From NCBI GenBank assembly GCA_946482115.1, contig CAMLQP010000091.1:1-9767 (forward strand): a DNA stretch of 9,767 bases, read 5' to 3'. Of this stretch, positions 1-7,774 are shown in pieces (position 1 is the stretch's first letter; each line of letters starts with the position of its first letter). The translations under genes were made by a program, and so were the position numbers. The DNA is from an uncultured Comamonadaceae bacterium. Lineage in GTDB: Bacteria > Pseudomonadota > Gammaproteobacteria > Burkholderiales > Burkholderiaceae. Below the pieces are notes generated by a model. That model was not told the origin of the DNA and ran no database searches. It saw nothing but the letters and a program-made list of their open reading frames with translations.

Positions 1-286
1 GCGCGGCCTTGGCCTGGGCCACCACCGCCTCGTAGTCGCGCGCCCAGTCGAACAGATCCGCCCGGTAGCCCTTGAGCGATGCCGGCGCGGAATCGCCCGA
101 GCCCCGGTAGTCGAAGGTGGTGACACGGAACCCCTGCTGCGCCAGCCATTCGGCAAAGCCGGTGTAGAAATCCTGCCGCACGCCCATGGCGCCGCCGACC
201 ACCACGCTGGCCGTGGCCAGGCCTTCGGGCTCGTACACGCGCAGCGCCAGCGCCACGCCCCCGTTGACCAAAGTCTCGCTTCGCAT
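1..286 (-). CDS. alpha/beta hydrolase, N-terminal part (3' end beyond window)
   Basis: This open frame begins at an ATG at 286 and runs off the left edge, leaving about 95 N-terminal residues. The start is supported by a strong Shine-Dalgarno, GAGGAG, at 295-300, 8 nt upstream. The translation begins MRSETLVNGGVALALRVYEP. It then shows a beta strand plus oxyanion-type segment (VVVGGAMGVRQDFY, about residues 28-41) and FRVTTFDYRGSGDS (about 53-66), the strand-and-turn pattern seen before the nucleophile elbow in alpha/beta hydrolases of the S33/COG4757 type. The nucleophile GxSxG motif, the acid and the histidine would all lie outside the window, so catalytic competence and substrate cannot be judged. 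The gene lies downstream of the beta-oxidation operon in the same direction but is separated from it by an intrinsic terminator, so a shared function is only a guess. The fold assignment is fairly secure; the specific function is unknown. Confidence 0.8.
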   Translation of the reverse strand, partial: MRSETLVNGGVALALRVYEPEGLATASVVVGGAMGVRQDFYTGFAEWLAQQGFRVTTFDYRGSGDSAPASLKGYRADLFDWARDYEAVVAQAKAA

Positions 287-303
287 ACCGATGTCTCCTC
301 GGA

Positions 304-333
304 AAACAAAAGGCCACCCGAAGGTGACCTTTT
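304..333 (-). terminator. Rho-independent terminator after the thiolase gene
   Basis: Read on the minus strand, an 11-bp stem (arms 323-333 and 308-318) has one G-U wobble and a UUCG tetraloop closed by C-G, the very stable cUUCGg loop. The 3' arm runs into TTTTGTTTT. It starts 9 bp after the thiolase stop codon, so it should end the beta-oxidation transcript. Read on the plus strand, the wobble becomes a C-A mismatch, so the hairpin is best suited to minus-strand transcription. Confidence 0.9.
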
Positions 334-342
334 TCACAAGCG

Positions 343-1551
<1,209 letters not shown>

Positions 1552-1568
1552 GGTGTTCGTCCTCGCGA

Positions 1569-3968
1569 TCAGTTGCGCACCGGCTTGCCCGTCGAGAGCA
1601 TGCCCAGGATGCGCTCCTGGGTTTTCGGGTGCACGATCAGCGAGCAGAAGGCGCGCCGCTCCAGTGTCATCAGGTATTCCTCGGACACCAGCGTGCCGGG
1701 CTCGACGTCGCCGCCGGTCACCACGCCCGCGATCAGGCTGGCGATGTGGAAGTCGTGCTGGCTGATGAAGCCGCCGTCGCGCATGTTGACCAGCTGGCCC
1801 ATGATGGTGGCCTTGCCAGAGCGGCCCGCGACCGGGAACAGGCGCTTGTGCGGCGCACGGTAGCCGACGCGGAACATGGCCTTGGCCTCGTTGATGGCGA
1901 CGTACAGCAGTTCATCCTTGTGCGGCACCACGATGTCGGTGTCGAGCAGGAAGCCCAGCTGGCGCGATTCGAGCGCGCTGGTGCCCACCTTGGCCATGGC
2001 GGCGGCGGTGAAGCCTTCGGTCAGGAAGGGCAGCAGGTCCTTGCTCGTCGAAGCAGCCATGTTCTCGGCCGCGCGGCGGGCGATGTAGGTCAGGCCACCG
2101 GCGCCGGGCACCAGGCCCACGCCCACTTCCACCAGGCCGATGTAGCTTTCCATGTGGGCCACGCGGCGCGCGCTGTGCACGGCCAGCTCGCAGCCACCGC
2201 CCAGCGCCAGGCCACGGATGGCGCTGATCACCGGCACATTGGCGTAGCGCAGGCGCAGCATCATCTGCTGCATGAAACCCTCGGCATCCTCGATGGCGGC
2301 CACGCCCACGGCCACGAAGGCCGGCATCATGGCCTGCAGGTCGGCGCCGGCGCTGAAGGGTTCATCGCCTGACCAGACCACCAGGCCCTGGTACTGCTGC
2401 TCGGCCAGTTCGATGGCCTCCATCAGGCCCTCGCACACCTCAGGGCTGATGGCGTGCATCTTGGTCTTGATGCTGGCGATCAGCACCTCACCGTCGGGCG
2501 ACCAGACGCGCAGAGAATCGGTCTCGGAAATGGTTTCGCCAGCGGTCTCGTAGGTCGGCAGGTTCTCGCCCAGCAGCGCCTCGGGGAACAGCTGGCGCTC
2601 GTACACGGGCAACACGCGACGCGGCTCGAACTTCCCGCTGGAAGGGTTCCACGAACCGTCGGCGGTGTGCACGCCACCAGCGTCAGCCACCGGGCCCTTG
2701 AACACCCAGTCGGGCAGCGGCGCCCTGGAAAGCGCCTTGCCGGCATCGATGTCGGCCTGGATCATCTTCGCCACGTCCAGCCAGCCGGCTTCCTGCCACA
2801 GCTCGAACGGGCCTTGGCGCATGCCGAAGCCCCAGCGCATGGCCTGGTCGACATCGCGCGCGGTGTCGGCGATGGAGGCCAGGTGCACGGCGGCGTAGTG
2901 GAAGCTGTTGCGCAGGATGGCCCAGAGGAACTGGCCCTGCGGGCCTTCCGAGTCGCGCAGCAGCTTCAGGCGCTCGGCGGCCGGCTTCTTGAGCATGCGG
3001 CCATAGACCTCGTCGGCCTTCTGGCCGCCGGGCACGTAGTCCTTGCTGGCCAGGTCGAAGCGCAGCACGTCGCGACCGACCTTCTTGTAGAAGCCTGCCT
3101 TGGTCTTCTGGCCCAGGTTGCCCAGCTCGATCAGCGTCTTGAGCACCTCGGGCGTGCCGAAGCTGCCGTAGAACGGGTCGGTGGCCTCGCTGAGGTTGTC
3201 CTGCAGCGTCTTGACCACATGGGCCATGGTGTCCAGGCCCACCACGTCGGCGGTGCGGAAGGTGCCCGAGGACGCGCGGCCCAGCTTCTTGCCGGTCAGG
3301 TCGTCCACCACGTCGTAGGTCAGGCCGAAACGCTCGACCTCTTTCATCGTCGACAACATGCCGGCGATGCCGACGCGGTTGGCGATGAAGTTGGGCGTGT
3401 CCTTGGCGCGCACCACGCCCTTGCCCAGGCCGCTGGTCACGAAGGTTTCCAGCTGGTCCAGGATGGCCGGCTGGGTGGTCGGGGTGGGGATCAGCTCCAC
3501 CAGCGTCATGTAGCGCGGCGGGTTGAAGAAATGGATGCCGCAAAAGCGCGGCTGGATGGACTCGGGCAGCGCCTCACTCAGTTTCGTGATGCTCAGGCCC
3601 GAGGTGTTGGAGGCGACGATGGCGTGCGCGGCCAGGTGCGGCGCGATCTTCCTGTAGAGGTCCAGCTTCCAGTCCATGCGCTCGGCGATGGCCTCGATCA
3701 CGAGATCACACTCGCCCAGCTGGGCGATGTGCTCCTCGTAGTTCGCGGCCTGGATCAGGGTGGCGTCGTCGGCCACGCCCAGCGGCGAGGGCTTGAGTTT
3801 CTTGAGGTTGTCGATCGCACGGGTGACGATGCCGTTCTTGTCGCCCTCTTTCGCGGGCAGGTCGAACAGCACCACCGGCACCTTGACGTTGACCAGATGG
3901 GCGGCGATCTGTGCGCCCATCACGCCAGCGCCGAGCACGGCCACTTTGCGGACTTGGAATCGGGACAT
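1569..3968 (-). CDS. bifunctional 3-hydroxyacyl-CoA dehydrogenase / enoyl-CoA hydratase (FadN-like)
   Basis: This 799-aa fusion would hydrate trans-2-enoyl-CoA and then oxidise the L-3-hydroxyacyl-CoA with NAD+. The dehydrogenase is N-terminal: Rossmann GAGVMG at 13-18, S120 in VASNTSG, catalytic H146 in GIHFFNP, E158, and N197 in NFIANRVG. A C-terminal dehydrogenase region follows at about 195-400. The hydratase/crotonase domain covers about 485-690: FSAGADL (538-544) forms an oxyanion-hole strand, and both expected glutamates are present, E594 in GGGCELA and E614 in LVEVGVGLVPGAGG. This domain order is the reverse of E. coli FadB and matches Bacillus FadN-type proteins. I place the start at 3968 (MSRFQVRKVAVLGAG): a longer frame opens at 4046, but it overlaps the upstream gene and adds 26 unrelated residues. 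The chosen start is 16 bp after the DUF2147 stop and has a modest GAAAGAGA ribosome site. The thiolase follows 17 bp downstream. Confidence 0.94.
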   Translation of the reverse strand: MSRFQVRKVAVLGAGVMGAQIAAHLVNVKVPVVLFDLPAKEGDKNGIVTRAIDNLKKLKPSPLGVADDATLIQAANYEEHIAQLGECDLVIEAIAERMDWKLDLYRKIAPHLAAHAIVASNTSGLSITKLSEALPESIQPRFCGIHFFNPPRYMTLVELIPTPTTQPAILDQLETFVTSGLGKGVVRAKDTPNFIANRVGIAGMLSTMKEVERFGLTYDVVDDLTGKKLGRASSGTFRTADVVGLDTMAHVVKTLQDNLSEATDPFYGSFGTPEVLKTLIELGNLGQKTKAGFYKKVGRDVLRFDLASKDYVPGGQKADEVYGRMLKKPAAERLKLLRDSEGPQGQFLWAILRNSFHYAAVHLASIADTARDVDQAMRWGFGMRQGPFELWQEAGWLDVAKMIQADIDAGKALSRAPLPDWVFKGPVADAGGVHTADGSWNPSSGKFEPRRVLPVYERQLFPEALLGENLPTYETAGETISETDSLRVWSPDGEVLIASIKTKMHAISPEVCEGLMEAIELAEQQYQGLVVWSGDEPFSAGADLQAMMPAFVAVGVAAIEDAEGFMQQMMLRLRYANVPVISAIRGLALGGGCELAVHSARRVAHMESYIGLVEVGVGLVPGAGGLTYIARRAAENMAASTSKDLLPFLTEGFTAAAMAKVGTSALESRQLGFLLDTDIVVPHKDELLYVAINEAKAMFRVGYRAPHKRLFPVAGRSGKATIMGQLVNMRDGGFISQHDFHIASLIAGVVTGGDVEPGTLVSEEYLMTLERRAFCSLIVHPKTQERILGMLSTGKPVRN

Positions 3969-3984
3969 GGTTTCTCTTTCAGGG

Positions 3985-4422
3985 TTACTGCACGCGCACC
4001 CAGGTCTGGGTGCGGCCGATGCCGAGCACGGACCCGCGCACTTCAAGCTTCTGGCCGCCTTCGACAGGCGTCAGGCGCAGCGTGTAGGTCTTGCCGTTCT
4101 CGGGGTCGAGGATCTTGCCGTCCTCCCACACATCCTTGCCATCGGCCTTCTTCGCACCACGGATGATCTCCAGGCCGATCATGGGCTTGTCCTTGCGATC
4201 GTCGGAGCACTCGGTGCACTTGGCGTTCTGGTCCGCGCCCTTGCGCAGCAGCTTGTCGATGCGGCCGGTCAGCGCGCCGTTGGCCTCGGTGATCACGATC
4301 AGGCTCTTGATCTCCTTGGTCTTGTCATCGATGGTGTGCCAGTTGCCTACCGGCGTCATCTGCGCGAAGGCGGCGGTGGAAACCAGGGTGCCCAGGGCCA
4401 GGGTTGCGAAGGTCTTGTTCAT
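3985..4422 (-). CDS. exported DUF2147 family protein
   Basis: This is a 145-aa protein with a clear signal peptide: MNKTFATLALGTLVSTAAFA, with probable cleavage after A20 in AFA-Q. It should therefore be periplasmic or outside the inner membrane. The mature part looks like DUF2147 (PF09917): GNWHTIDDKTKEIKSLIVI near the start, a GRIDKLLR turn, a C69-x-x-C72 pair, DRKDKPMIGLEII, W99EDGKILDPENGKTYTLRL, and the closing GIGRTQTWVRV. I start it at 4422 rather than an in-frame ATG at 4458, because 4422 gives a proper signal peptide and has a GGAG ribosome site 6 nt upstream. The longer form would add 12 residues ahead of the signal and nearly touch the upstream gene. The biochemical function of the family is unknown to me. 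It sits in the middle of a beta-oxidation operon, 39 bp after the acyl-CoA dehydrogenase and 16 bp before the HAD/hydratase gene. Confidence 0.9.
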   Translation of the reverse strand: MNKTFATLALGTLVSTAAFAQMTPVGNWHTIDDKTKEIKSLIVITEANGALTGRIDKLLRKGADQNAKCTECSDDRKDKPMIGLEIIRGAKKADGKDVWEDGKILDPENGKTYTLRLTPVEGGQKLEVRGSVLGIGRTQTWVRVQ

Positions 4423-4461
4423 GTTTGTCTCCAAAGGGATGTGGTTGAGGAACGGCAATGA

Positions 4462-6258
4462 TCAGGCCAGGGCCAGGTCAGTGTCCATCAGCGGCTTGGC
4501 GCCAGCGCGCGCGGTGCGCATCAGCGTGGCCGTCTCGGGGAACAGCTTGGCAAAGTAGAAACGCGCGGTCTGCAGCTTGGCCGGATAGAACGGGTCGGTG
4601 CTGCCTTCGGCGATCTTCTTGAGCGCGACCTGGGCCATGCGGGCGAAGAAGTAGCCGAACACCAGATGCCCAGCGACACGCAGGTAGTCCACGGCGGCGG
4701 CACCCACTTCGTCCGGGTTCTGGTACCCCTTGAAGCCGATCTCGGTGGTGAACTTGGTCATCTGCTCACCCAGGCCGGCCAGCGGGCTGATGAACTCGGA
4801 CATTTTCTCGTTGACGCCCTCTTCCTCCACCAGCGCGGCGATCAGCTTGCCGAACTTCTTGAGCGAGGCGCCGTTGTTGCCCAGCACCTTGCGGCCCAGC
4901 AGATCCAGCGACTGCACGGTGTTCGTGCCTTCGTAGATCATGTTGATGCGGGCATCGCGCACGAATTGCTCCATGCCCGTTTCCTTGATGTAGCCGTGGC
5001 CGCCGAAGACCTGCTGGCACATGGTGGTGGCTTCATAGCCGTTGTCGGTGATGAAGGCCTTGATGATGGGCGTGAGGAAGGCCACCAGCTCGGCGCTCTC
5101 CTTGCGAACCTTCTCGTCGGGGTGGTACAGCTCCTTGTCGAGCAGGTTGGCGGTGAAGATGGCCAGCGCGCGGCCGCCTTCGGCGTAAGCCTTGGCGGTC
5201 AGCAGCATCTTGCGCACGTCGGGGTGCACGATGATGGGATCAGCCGGCTTGTCCTTGGCCTTCACGCCCGAGAGGCTGCGCATCTGGATGCGGTCCTTGG
5301 CGTAGGCCAGCGCGTTCTGGTAGGCCACTTCGGTCAGGCCCAGCGACTGGTTGCCCACGCCCAGGCGGGCGGCGTTCATCATCACGAACATGGCGGCCAG
5401 GCCCTTGTTGGGCTCGCCCACCAGGGTGCCGACGGCGTCTTCCAGGATCATCTGCGCGGTGGCGTTGCCGTGGATGCCCATCTTGTGCTCCAGGCCGCCG
5501 CAGTAGATGCCGTTGCGGTCGCCGATGGAACCATCGGCCTTCACCTTGAACTTGGGCACCACGAACAGGCTGATGCCCTTGCTGCCCACGGGGGCGTCGG
5601 GCAGGCGGGCCAGCACCAGGTGGACGATGTTCTCGGCCATGTCGTGCTCGCCGGCGCTGATGAAGATCTTGGCGCCGGTAATCTTGTAGGTGCCGTCGGC
5701 CTGGGGTTCGGCCTTGCTGCGCAGCATGCCCAGGTCGGTGCCGCAGTGGGGTTCGGTCAGGCACATGGTGCCGGTCCACTCGCCACTGACCAGCTTGGGC
5801 AGGTAGAGCCTCTTCTGCTCCTCGGTGCCGTGGGCGTGCAGGGCCTCGTAAGCACCGTGCGACAGGCCGGGGTACATGGTCCAGGCCTGGTTGGCGCTGT
5901 TGAGCATCTCGTAGAAGCACTGGTTGATCACCAGCGGCAGGCCCTGGCCGCCGTATTCGGGATCGCACGACAGCGAAGGCCAGCCACCTTCGACGTATTT
6001 CGCATAGGCGGCCTTGAAGCCCTGGGGCGTGGTCACCTCATGGGTGCCCTTGTCCAGCGTGCAGCCCTCCTCGTCGCCGCTGATGTTGAGCGGGAAAGTC
6101 ACTTCGGCGGCGAACTTGCCGCCCTCTTCCAGCACCGCGTTGATGGTGTCGGCGTCCGTCTCGGCGTGGCGCGGGATCTGGCGCAGATCCTCGGTGACGT
6201 TGAGCACTTCGTGCATCACGAACTGCATGTCGCGCAGGGGCGGGTTGTAGGTGGGCAT
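4462..6258 (-). CDS. acyl-CoA dehydrogenase, long ~600-aa class (DmdC-like)
   Basis: This 598-aa FAD enzyme would oxidise acyl-CoA to trans-2-enoyl-CoA, the first beta-oxidation step, passing electrons to ETF. Domains in order are: a short extra N-terminal piece (about 1-35, PF12418 type), an N-terminal helical domain (about 40-160), a middle beta domain with CLTEPHCGTDL at 166-176, a C-terminal four-helix domain with FGGHGY at 418-423 and the catalytic base E443 in MIYEGTN, and an extra C-terminal helical domain (about 470-590, PF12806 type). The added ends give about 600 residues, against about 380 for short acyl-CoA dehydrogenases. This layout is shared by 3-methylmercaptopropionyl-CoA dehydrogenase DmdC and by many general acyl-CoA dehydrogenases, so database names implying DMSP breakdown would be unsafe; the context favours fatty acids. 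The start at 6258 has a strong AAGGAG at 6264-6269, 5 nt upstream. The gene begins 20 bp after the TetR stop. Confidence 0.93.
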   Translation of the reverse strand: MPTYNPPLRDMQFVMHEVLNVTEDLRQIPRHAETDADTINAVLEEGGKFAAEVTFPLNISGDEEGCTLDKGTHEVTTPQGFKAAYAKYVEGGWPSLSCDPEYGGQGLPLVINQCFYEMLNSANQAWTMYPGLSHGAYEALHAHGTEEQKRLYLPKLVSGEWTGTMCLTEPHCGTDLGMLRSKAEPQADGTYKITGAKIFISAGEHDMAENIVHLVLARLPDAPVGSKGISLFVVPKFKVKADGSIGDRNGIYCGGLEHKMGIHGNATAQMILEDAVGTLVGEPNKGLAAMFVMMNAARLGVGNQSLGLTEVAYQNALAYAKDRIQMRSLSGVKAKDKPADPIIVHPDVRKMLLTAKAYAEGGRALAIFTANLLDKELYHPDEKVRKESAELVAFLTPIIKAFITDNGYEATTMCQQVFGGHGYIKETGMEQFVRDARINMIYEGTNTVQSLDLLGRKVLGNNGASLKKFGKLIAALVEEEGVNEKMSEFISPLAGLGEQMTKFTTEIGFKGYQNPDEVGAAAVDYLRVAGHLVFGYFFARMAQVALKKIAEGSTDPFYPAKLQTARFYFAKLFPETATLMRTARAGAKPLMDTDLALA

Positions 6259-6278
6259 GGTCTCTCCTTGAATAGGAT

Positions 6279-6938
6279 TTAGGAAGCGGAAACGGAACGG
6301 GCGCCGCAGCGCGCCAGGATGTGGTCGAAACCCCGGTTGGCCCGGTCTATGGAGCTGGGGTTCTTGAGGAAACGCGCCTCGTAATGCAGCGCGAGGATCA
6401 GGCCGTGGACTTCGAACAGCACCTGCTCCTCGTCCACGTCGGCATTCAGATGCCCTTCGGCCTTGGCCAGCGTGATGGCGCGCCGCATGGCCGCGTGCCA
6501 GGTCTGGACGGAGCTGGCCAGCGCGTCGCGCACCGGGCCGGTGCGGTCGTCGAACTCGACCGCGCCGCTGATGTACAGGCAGCCCGAATCGATCTCGATC
6601 GAGGTGCGCTTCATCCAGTTGTCAAACATCGCCCGCAGGCGCGGCAGGCCGCGCGGGTGGTTCATGGCCGGGAAGAAGACCTCTTCCTCGAAGCGGTGGT
6701 GGTATTCGCGCACCACGGAGATCTGCAGCTCCTCGCGCGAGCCGAAGTGGGCGAACACGCCCGACTTGCTCATCTGCATCACCTCGGCCAGCGCGCCTAT
6801 GCTCAGGCCTTCCAGACCGATCTGGGTGGCCAGGCCCAGCGCGGCCTCGACGATGGCGGCCTTGGTCTGCTGGCCCTTGTGCTGCGGCCGCACGGCGCGG
6901 CCGGATTCAGCGGCTTTGGTGACGGAGGAAGCGGTCAT
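6279..6938 (-). CDS. TetR/AcrR family transcriptional regulator of the beta-oxidation operon
   Basis: This is a 219-aa TetR-fold repressor. The DNA-binding domain covers about residues 22-70: KAAIVEAALGLATQIGLEGLSIGALAEVMQMSKSGVFAHFGSREEL in outline, with the helix-turn-helix at about 46-66 and the recognition-helix pattern SKSGVFAHF. The remaining ~150 residues form the ligand and dimer domain, with C120 in DSGCLYISGAVEF. It is the first gene of the operon, 20 bp before the acyl-CoA dehydrogenase, and a palindromic candidate operator lies 22 bp upstream of its start. It therefore probably represses itself and the operon and is released by a fatty-acid-derived ligand such as acyl-CoA. Comparative genomics has named a betaproteobacterial TetR regulator of fatty-acid degradation FadP, and this could be that protein, but I cannot confirm it. 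There is no Shine-Dalgarno before the ATG at 6938; no better in-frame start is visible ahead of the DNA-binding domain. Confidence 0.92.
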   Translation of the reverse strand: MTASSVTKAAESGRAVRPQHKGQQTKAAIVEAALGLATQIGLEGLSIGALAEVMQMSKSGVFAHFGSREELQISVVREYHHRFEEEVFFPAMNHPRGLPRLRAMFDNWMKRTSIEIDSGCLYISGAVEFDDRTGPVRDALASSVQTWHAAMRRAITLAKAEGHLNADVDEEQVLFEVHGLILALHYEARFLKNPSSIDRANRGFDHILARCGARSVSAS

Positions 6939-6952
6939 GGGTGGTGAAACAA

Positions 6953-6981
6953 AATAAAACGAACGGTCGTTCTATTTTGAA
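6953..6981 (-). promoter_or_regulatory. possible promoter of the TetR/beta-oxidation operon
   Basis: On the minus strand, TTCAAA (6976-6981) and TTTATT (6953-6958) are separated by 17 bp and each match 4 of 6 sigma-70 consensus bases. The palindrome at 6961-6972 fills the spacer, so a bound repressor would block polymerase. Transcription would start near 6946, leaving almost no leader before the ATG at 6938, which fits the missing Shine-Dalgarno. The hexamers are weak and the A/T-rich stretch offers other registers. Confidence 0.35.
6961..6972. promoter_or_regulatory. palindromic candidate TetR operator
   Basis: GAACGGTCGTTC consists of perfect 5-bp arms, GAACG and CGTTC, around a GT centre, flanked by A/T-rich runs that contrast with the GC-rich surroundings. 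Such short CG-containing palindromes directly before a TetR gene are typical operators of this family. I saw no second copy in the window. Binding by the adjacent TetR protein is inferred from position only. Confidence 0.7.
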
Positions 6982-7029
6982 CCCAAATCGTCGCCGCCCG
7001 CCAGCGTTGAAGACAGTATTTGACAAAGA

Positions 7030-7052
7030 TTCCTAGAGTTCCATCTCTAGAA
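7030..7052. repeat. inverted repeat with CTAG-containing arms
   Basis: The arms CTAGAG (7033-7038) and CTCTAG (7045-7050) flank a 6-nt loop. Read on the minus strand, the stem extends to 8 bp with one G-U pair. The repeat lies 46 bp after the slmA stop and about 58 bp upstream of the palindromic operator. It could be a weak terminator for argB-slmA, but the sequence after it on the minus strand (GAATCTTTGTC) is a poor U-tract. It could equally be a protein-binding site. The rest of the 160-bp gap 6939-7098 shows no other convincing element. Confidence 0.5.
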
Positions 7053-7098
7053 CCCGGTCACCGCCCACTTTTGCGGCGCAATGGCAGCCGGAACGGCC

Positions 7099-7764
7099 TC
7101 AGACAGTACGGGTGGGCAGCAGCAGCGCCAGGCTGGCGTCAAGCTGCTCGGTGGGCGGCTTGCGAAAGCCGCTGCGCGCAAAACGCTGCAGCCGGCCGAG
7201 CACGAAAGCGGTGAGCGTGGAAGCCAGCACCTGGGCGTCCACCGTGGGCGCAGCCGAGCCGTCCTGCCCGGCGGCCTCACGCAGCGGCTGGCGCAGCGCG
7301 GCCTCGAACTTGTCGAAAAACAGGTTCATGCGCTGCTGCAGGCGCTCGTGCTCGAACACCAGGGCATCGCCCACCATCACGCGCACCATGCCCGGGTTTT
7401 TCTCGCCGAACTGCAGCAGCATGCCCACCAGCCGCGCGCAGCGCACCGCGGCCTGGGGCTCGCGCTCGGCGATCTGCTGCACCAGGCCGAACACGCTGCT
7501 TTCGATGAATTCGATCAGCGCCTCGAACATCTGCGCCTTGCTGGCGAAGTGGCGGTAGAGCGCGGCCTCGCTGACGGACAGCTTCGCGGCCAGCGCCGCC
7601 GTGGTCACGCGCTCGGCGCCGGGCTGCTCCAGCATGGTGGCCAGCGCCTGCAGGATCTGCACCCGGCGCTCGCCGGGCTTGGGGCGCTTGCGGCCGGTGG
7701 CACCGCCCTCGGGCGCGTCGGTCGGGGTCTCGGCTTCGGCGGCTTCGGGGGCGTGGTCGTTCAT
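7099..7764 (-). CDS. slmA: nucleoid occlusion factor SlmA homologue (TetR fold)
   Basis: This 221-aa TetR-fold protein is related to SlmA, which binds chromosomal sites and blocks FtsZ ring assembly over the nucleoid. From about residue 33 it tracks E. coli SlmA as I recall it: RRVQILQALATMLEQ, then RVTTAALAAKLSVSEAALYRHFASKAQMFEALIEFIE (about 52-88, holding the helix-turn-helix), FGEKNPGMVRVMVGDALVFEHERLQQRMN (about 119-147), and a late RFARSGFRKPPTE. E. coli SlmA is 198 aa; the extra length here is mainly an N-terminal segment of about 25 residues rich in Ala, Glu, Pro and Asp. No alternative start is obvious, and there is no Shine-Dalgarno before the ATG at 7764. The start is 10 bp after the argB stop, so translation may depend on coupling. 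The role in division is from family knowledge; betaproteobacterial homologues are less studied. Confidence 0.85.
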   Translation of the reverse strand: MNDHAPEAAEAETPTDAPEGGATGRKRPKPGERRVQILQALATMLEQPGAERVTTAALAAKLSVSEAALYRHFASKAQMFEALIEFIESSVFGLVQQIAEREPQAAVRCARLVGMLLQFGEKNPGMVRVMVGDALVFEHERLQQRMNLFFDKFEAALRQPLREAAGQDGSAAPTVDAQVLASTLTAFVLGRLQRFARSGFRKPPTEQLDASLALLLPTRTV

Positions 7765-7774
7765 GGCTGTGGTG

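Noticed and set aside
3969..4046. Longer N-terminus for the HAD/hydratase protein starting at 4046
   Set aside because: The 26 extra residues (MKCAGPCSASAAPRPGC...) overlap the DUF2147 coding end and are unlike the family, whose N-terminus sits just before the Rossmann GxGxxG.
2454..4166. Plus-strand open frame of 570 codons opposite the HAD/hydratase and DUF2147 genes
   Set aside because: It spans two real genes and their intergenic gap, has no recognisable domain, and has His/Gln/Gly/Arg-rich shadow composition.
4666..6282. Plus-strand open frame of 538 codons opposite the acyl-CoA dehydrogenase gene
   Set aside because: The translation is a low-complexity mix of His, Gln, Gly, Ala and Val, as expected opposite a GC-rich gene with strong third-position bias. 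The minus-strand protein has full catalytic motifs.
7020..7025. TTGACA on the plus strand in the intergenic gap as a -35 element
   Set aside because: No fitting -10 hexamer lies about 17 bp downstream, and no plus-strand gene follows for it to serve.
7069..7085. Small TTGC/GCAA hairpin after slmA as a terminator
   Set aside because: The stem is only 4 bp and is followed by a run of A then G on the minus strand, with no U-tract.
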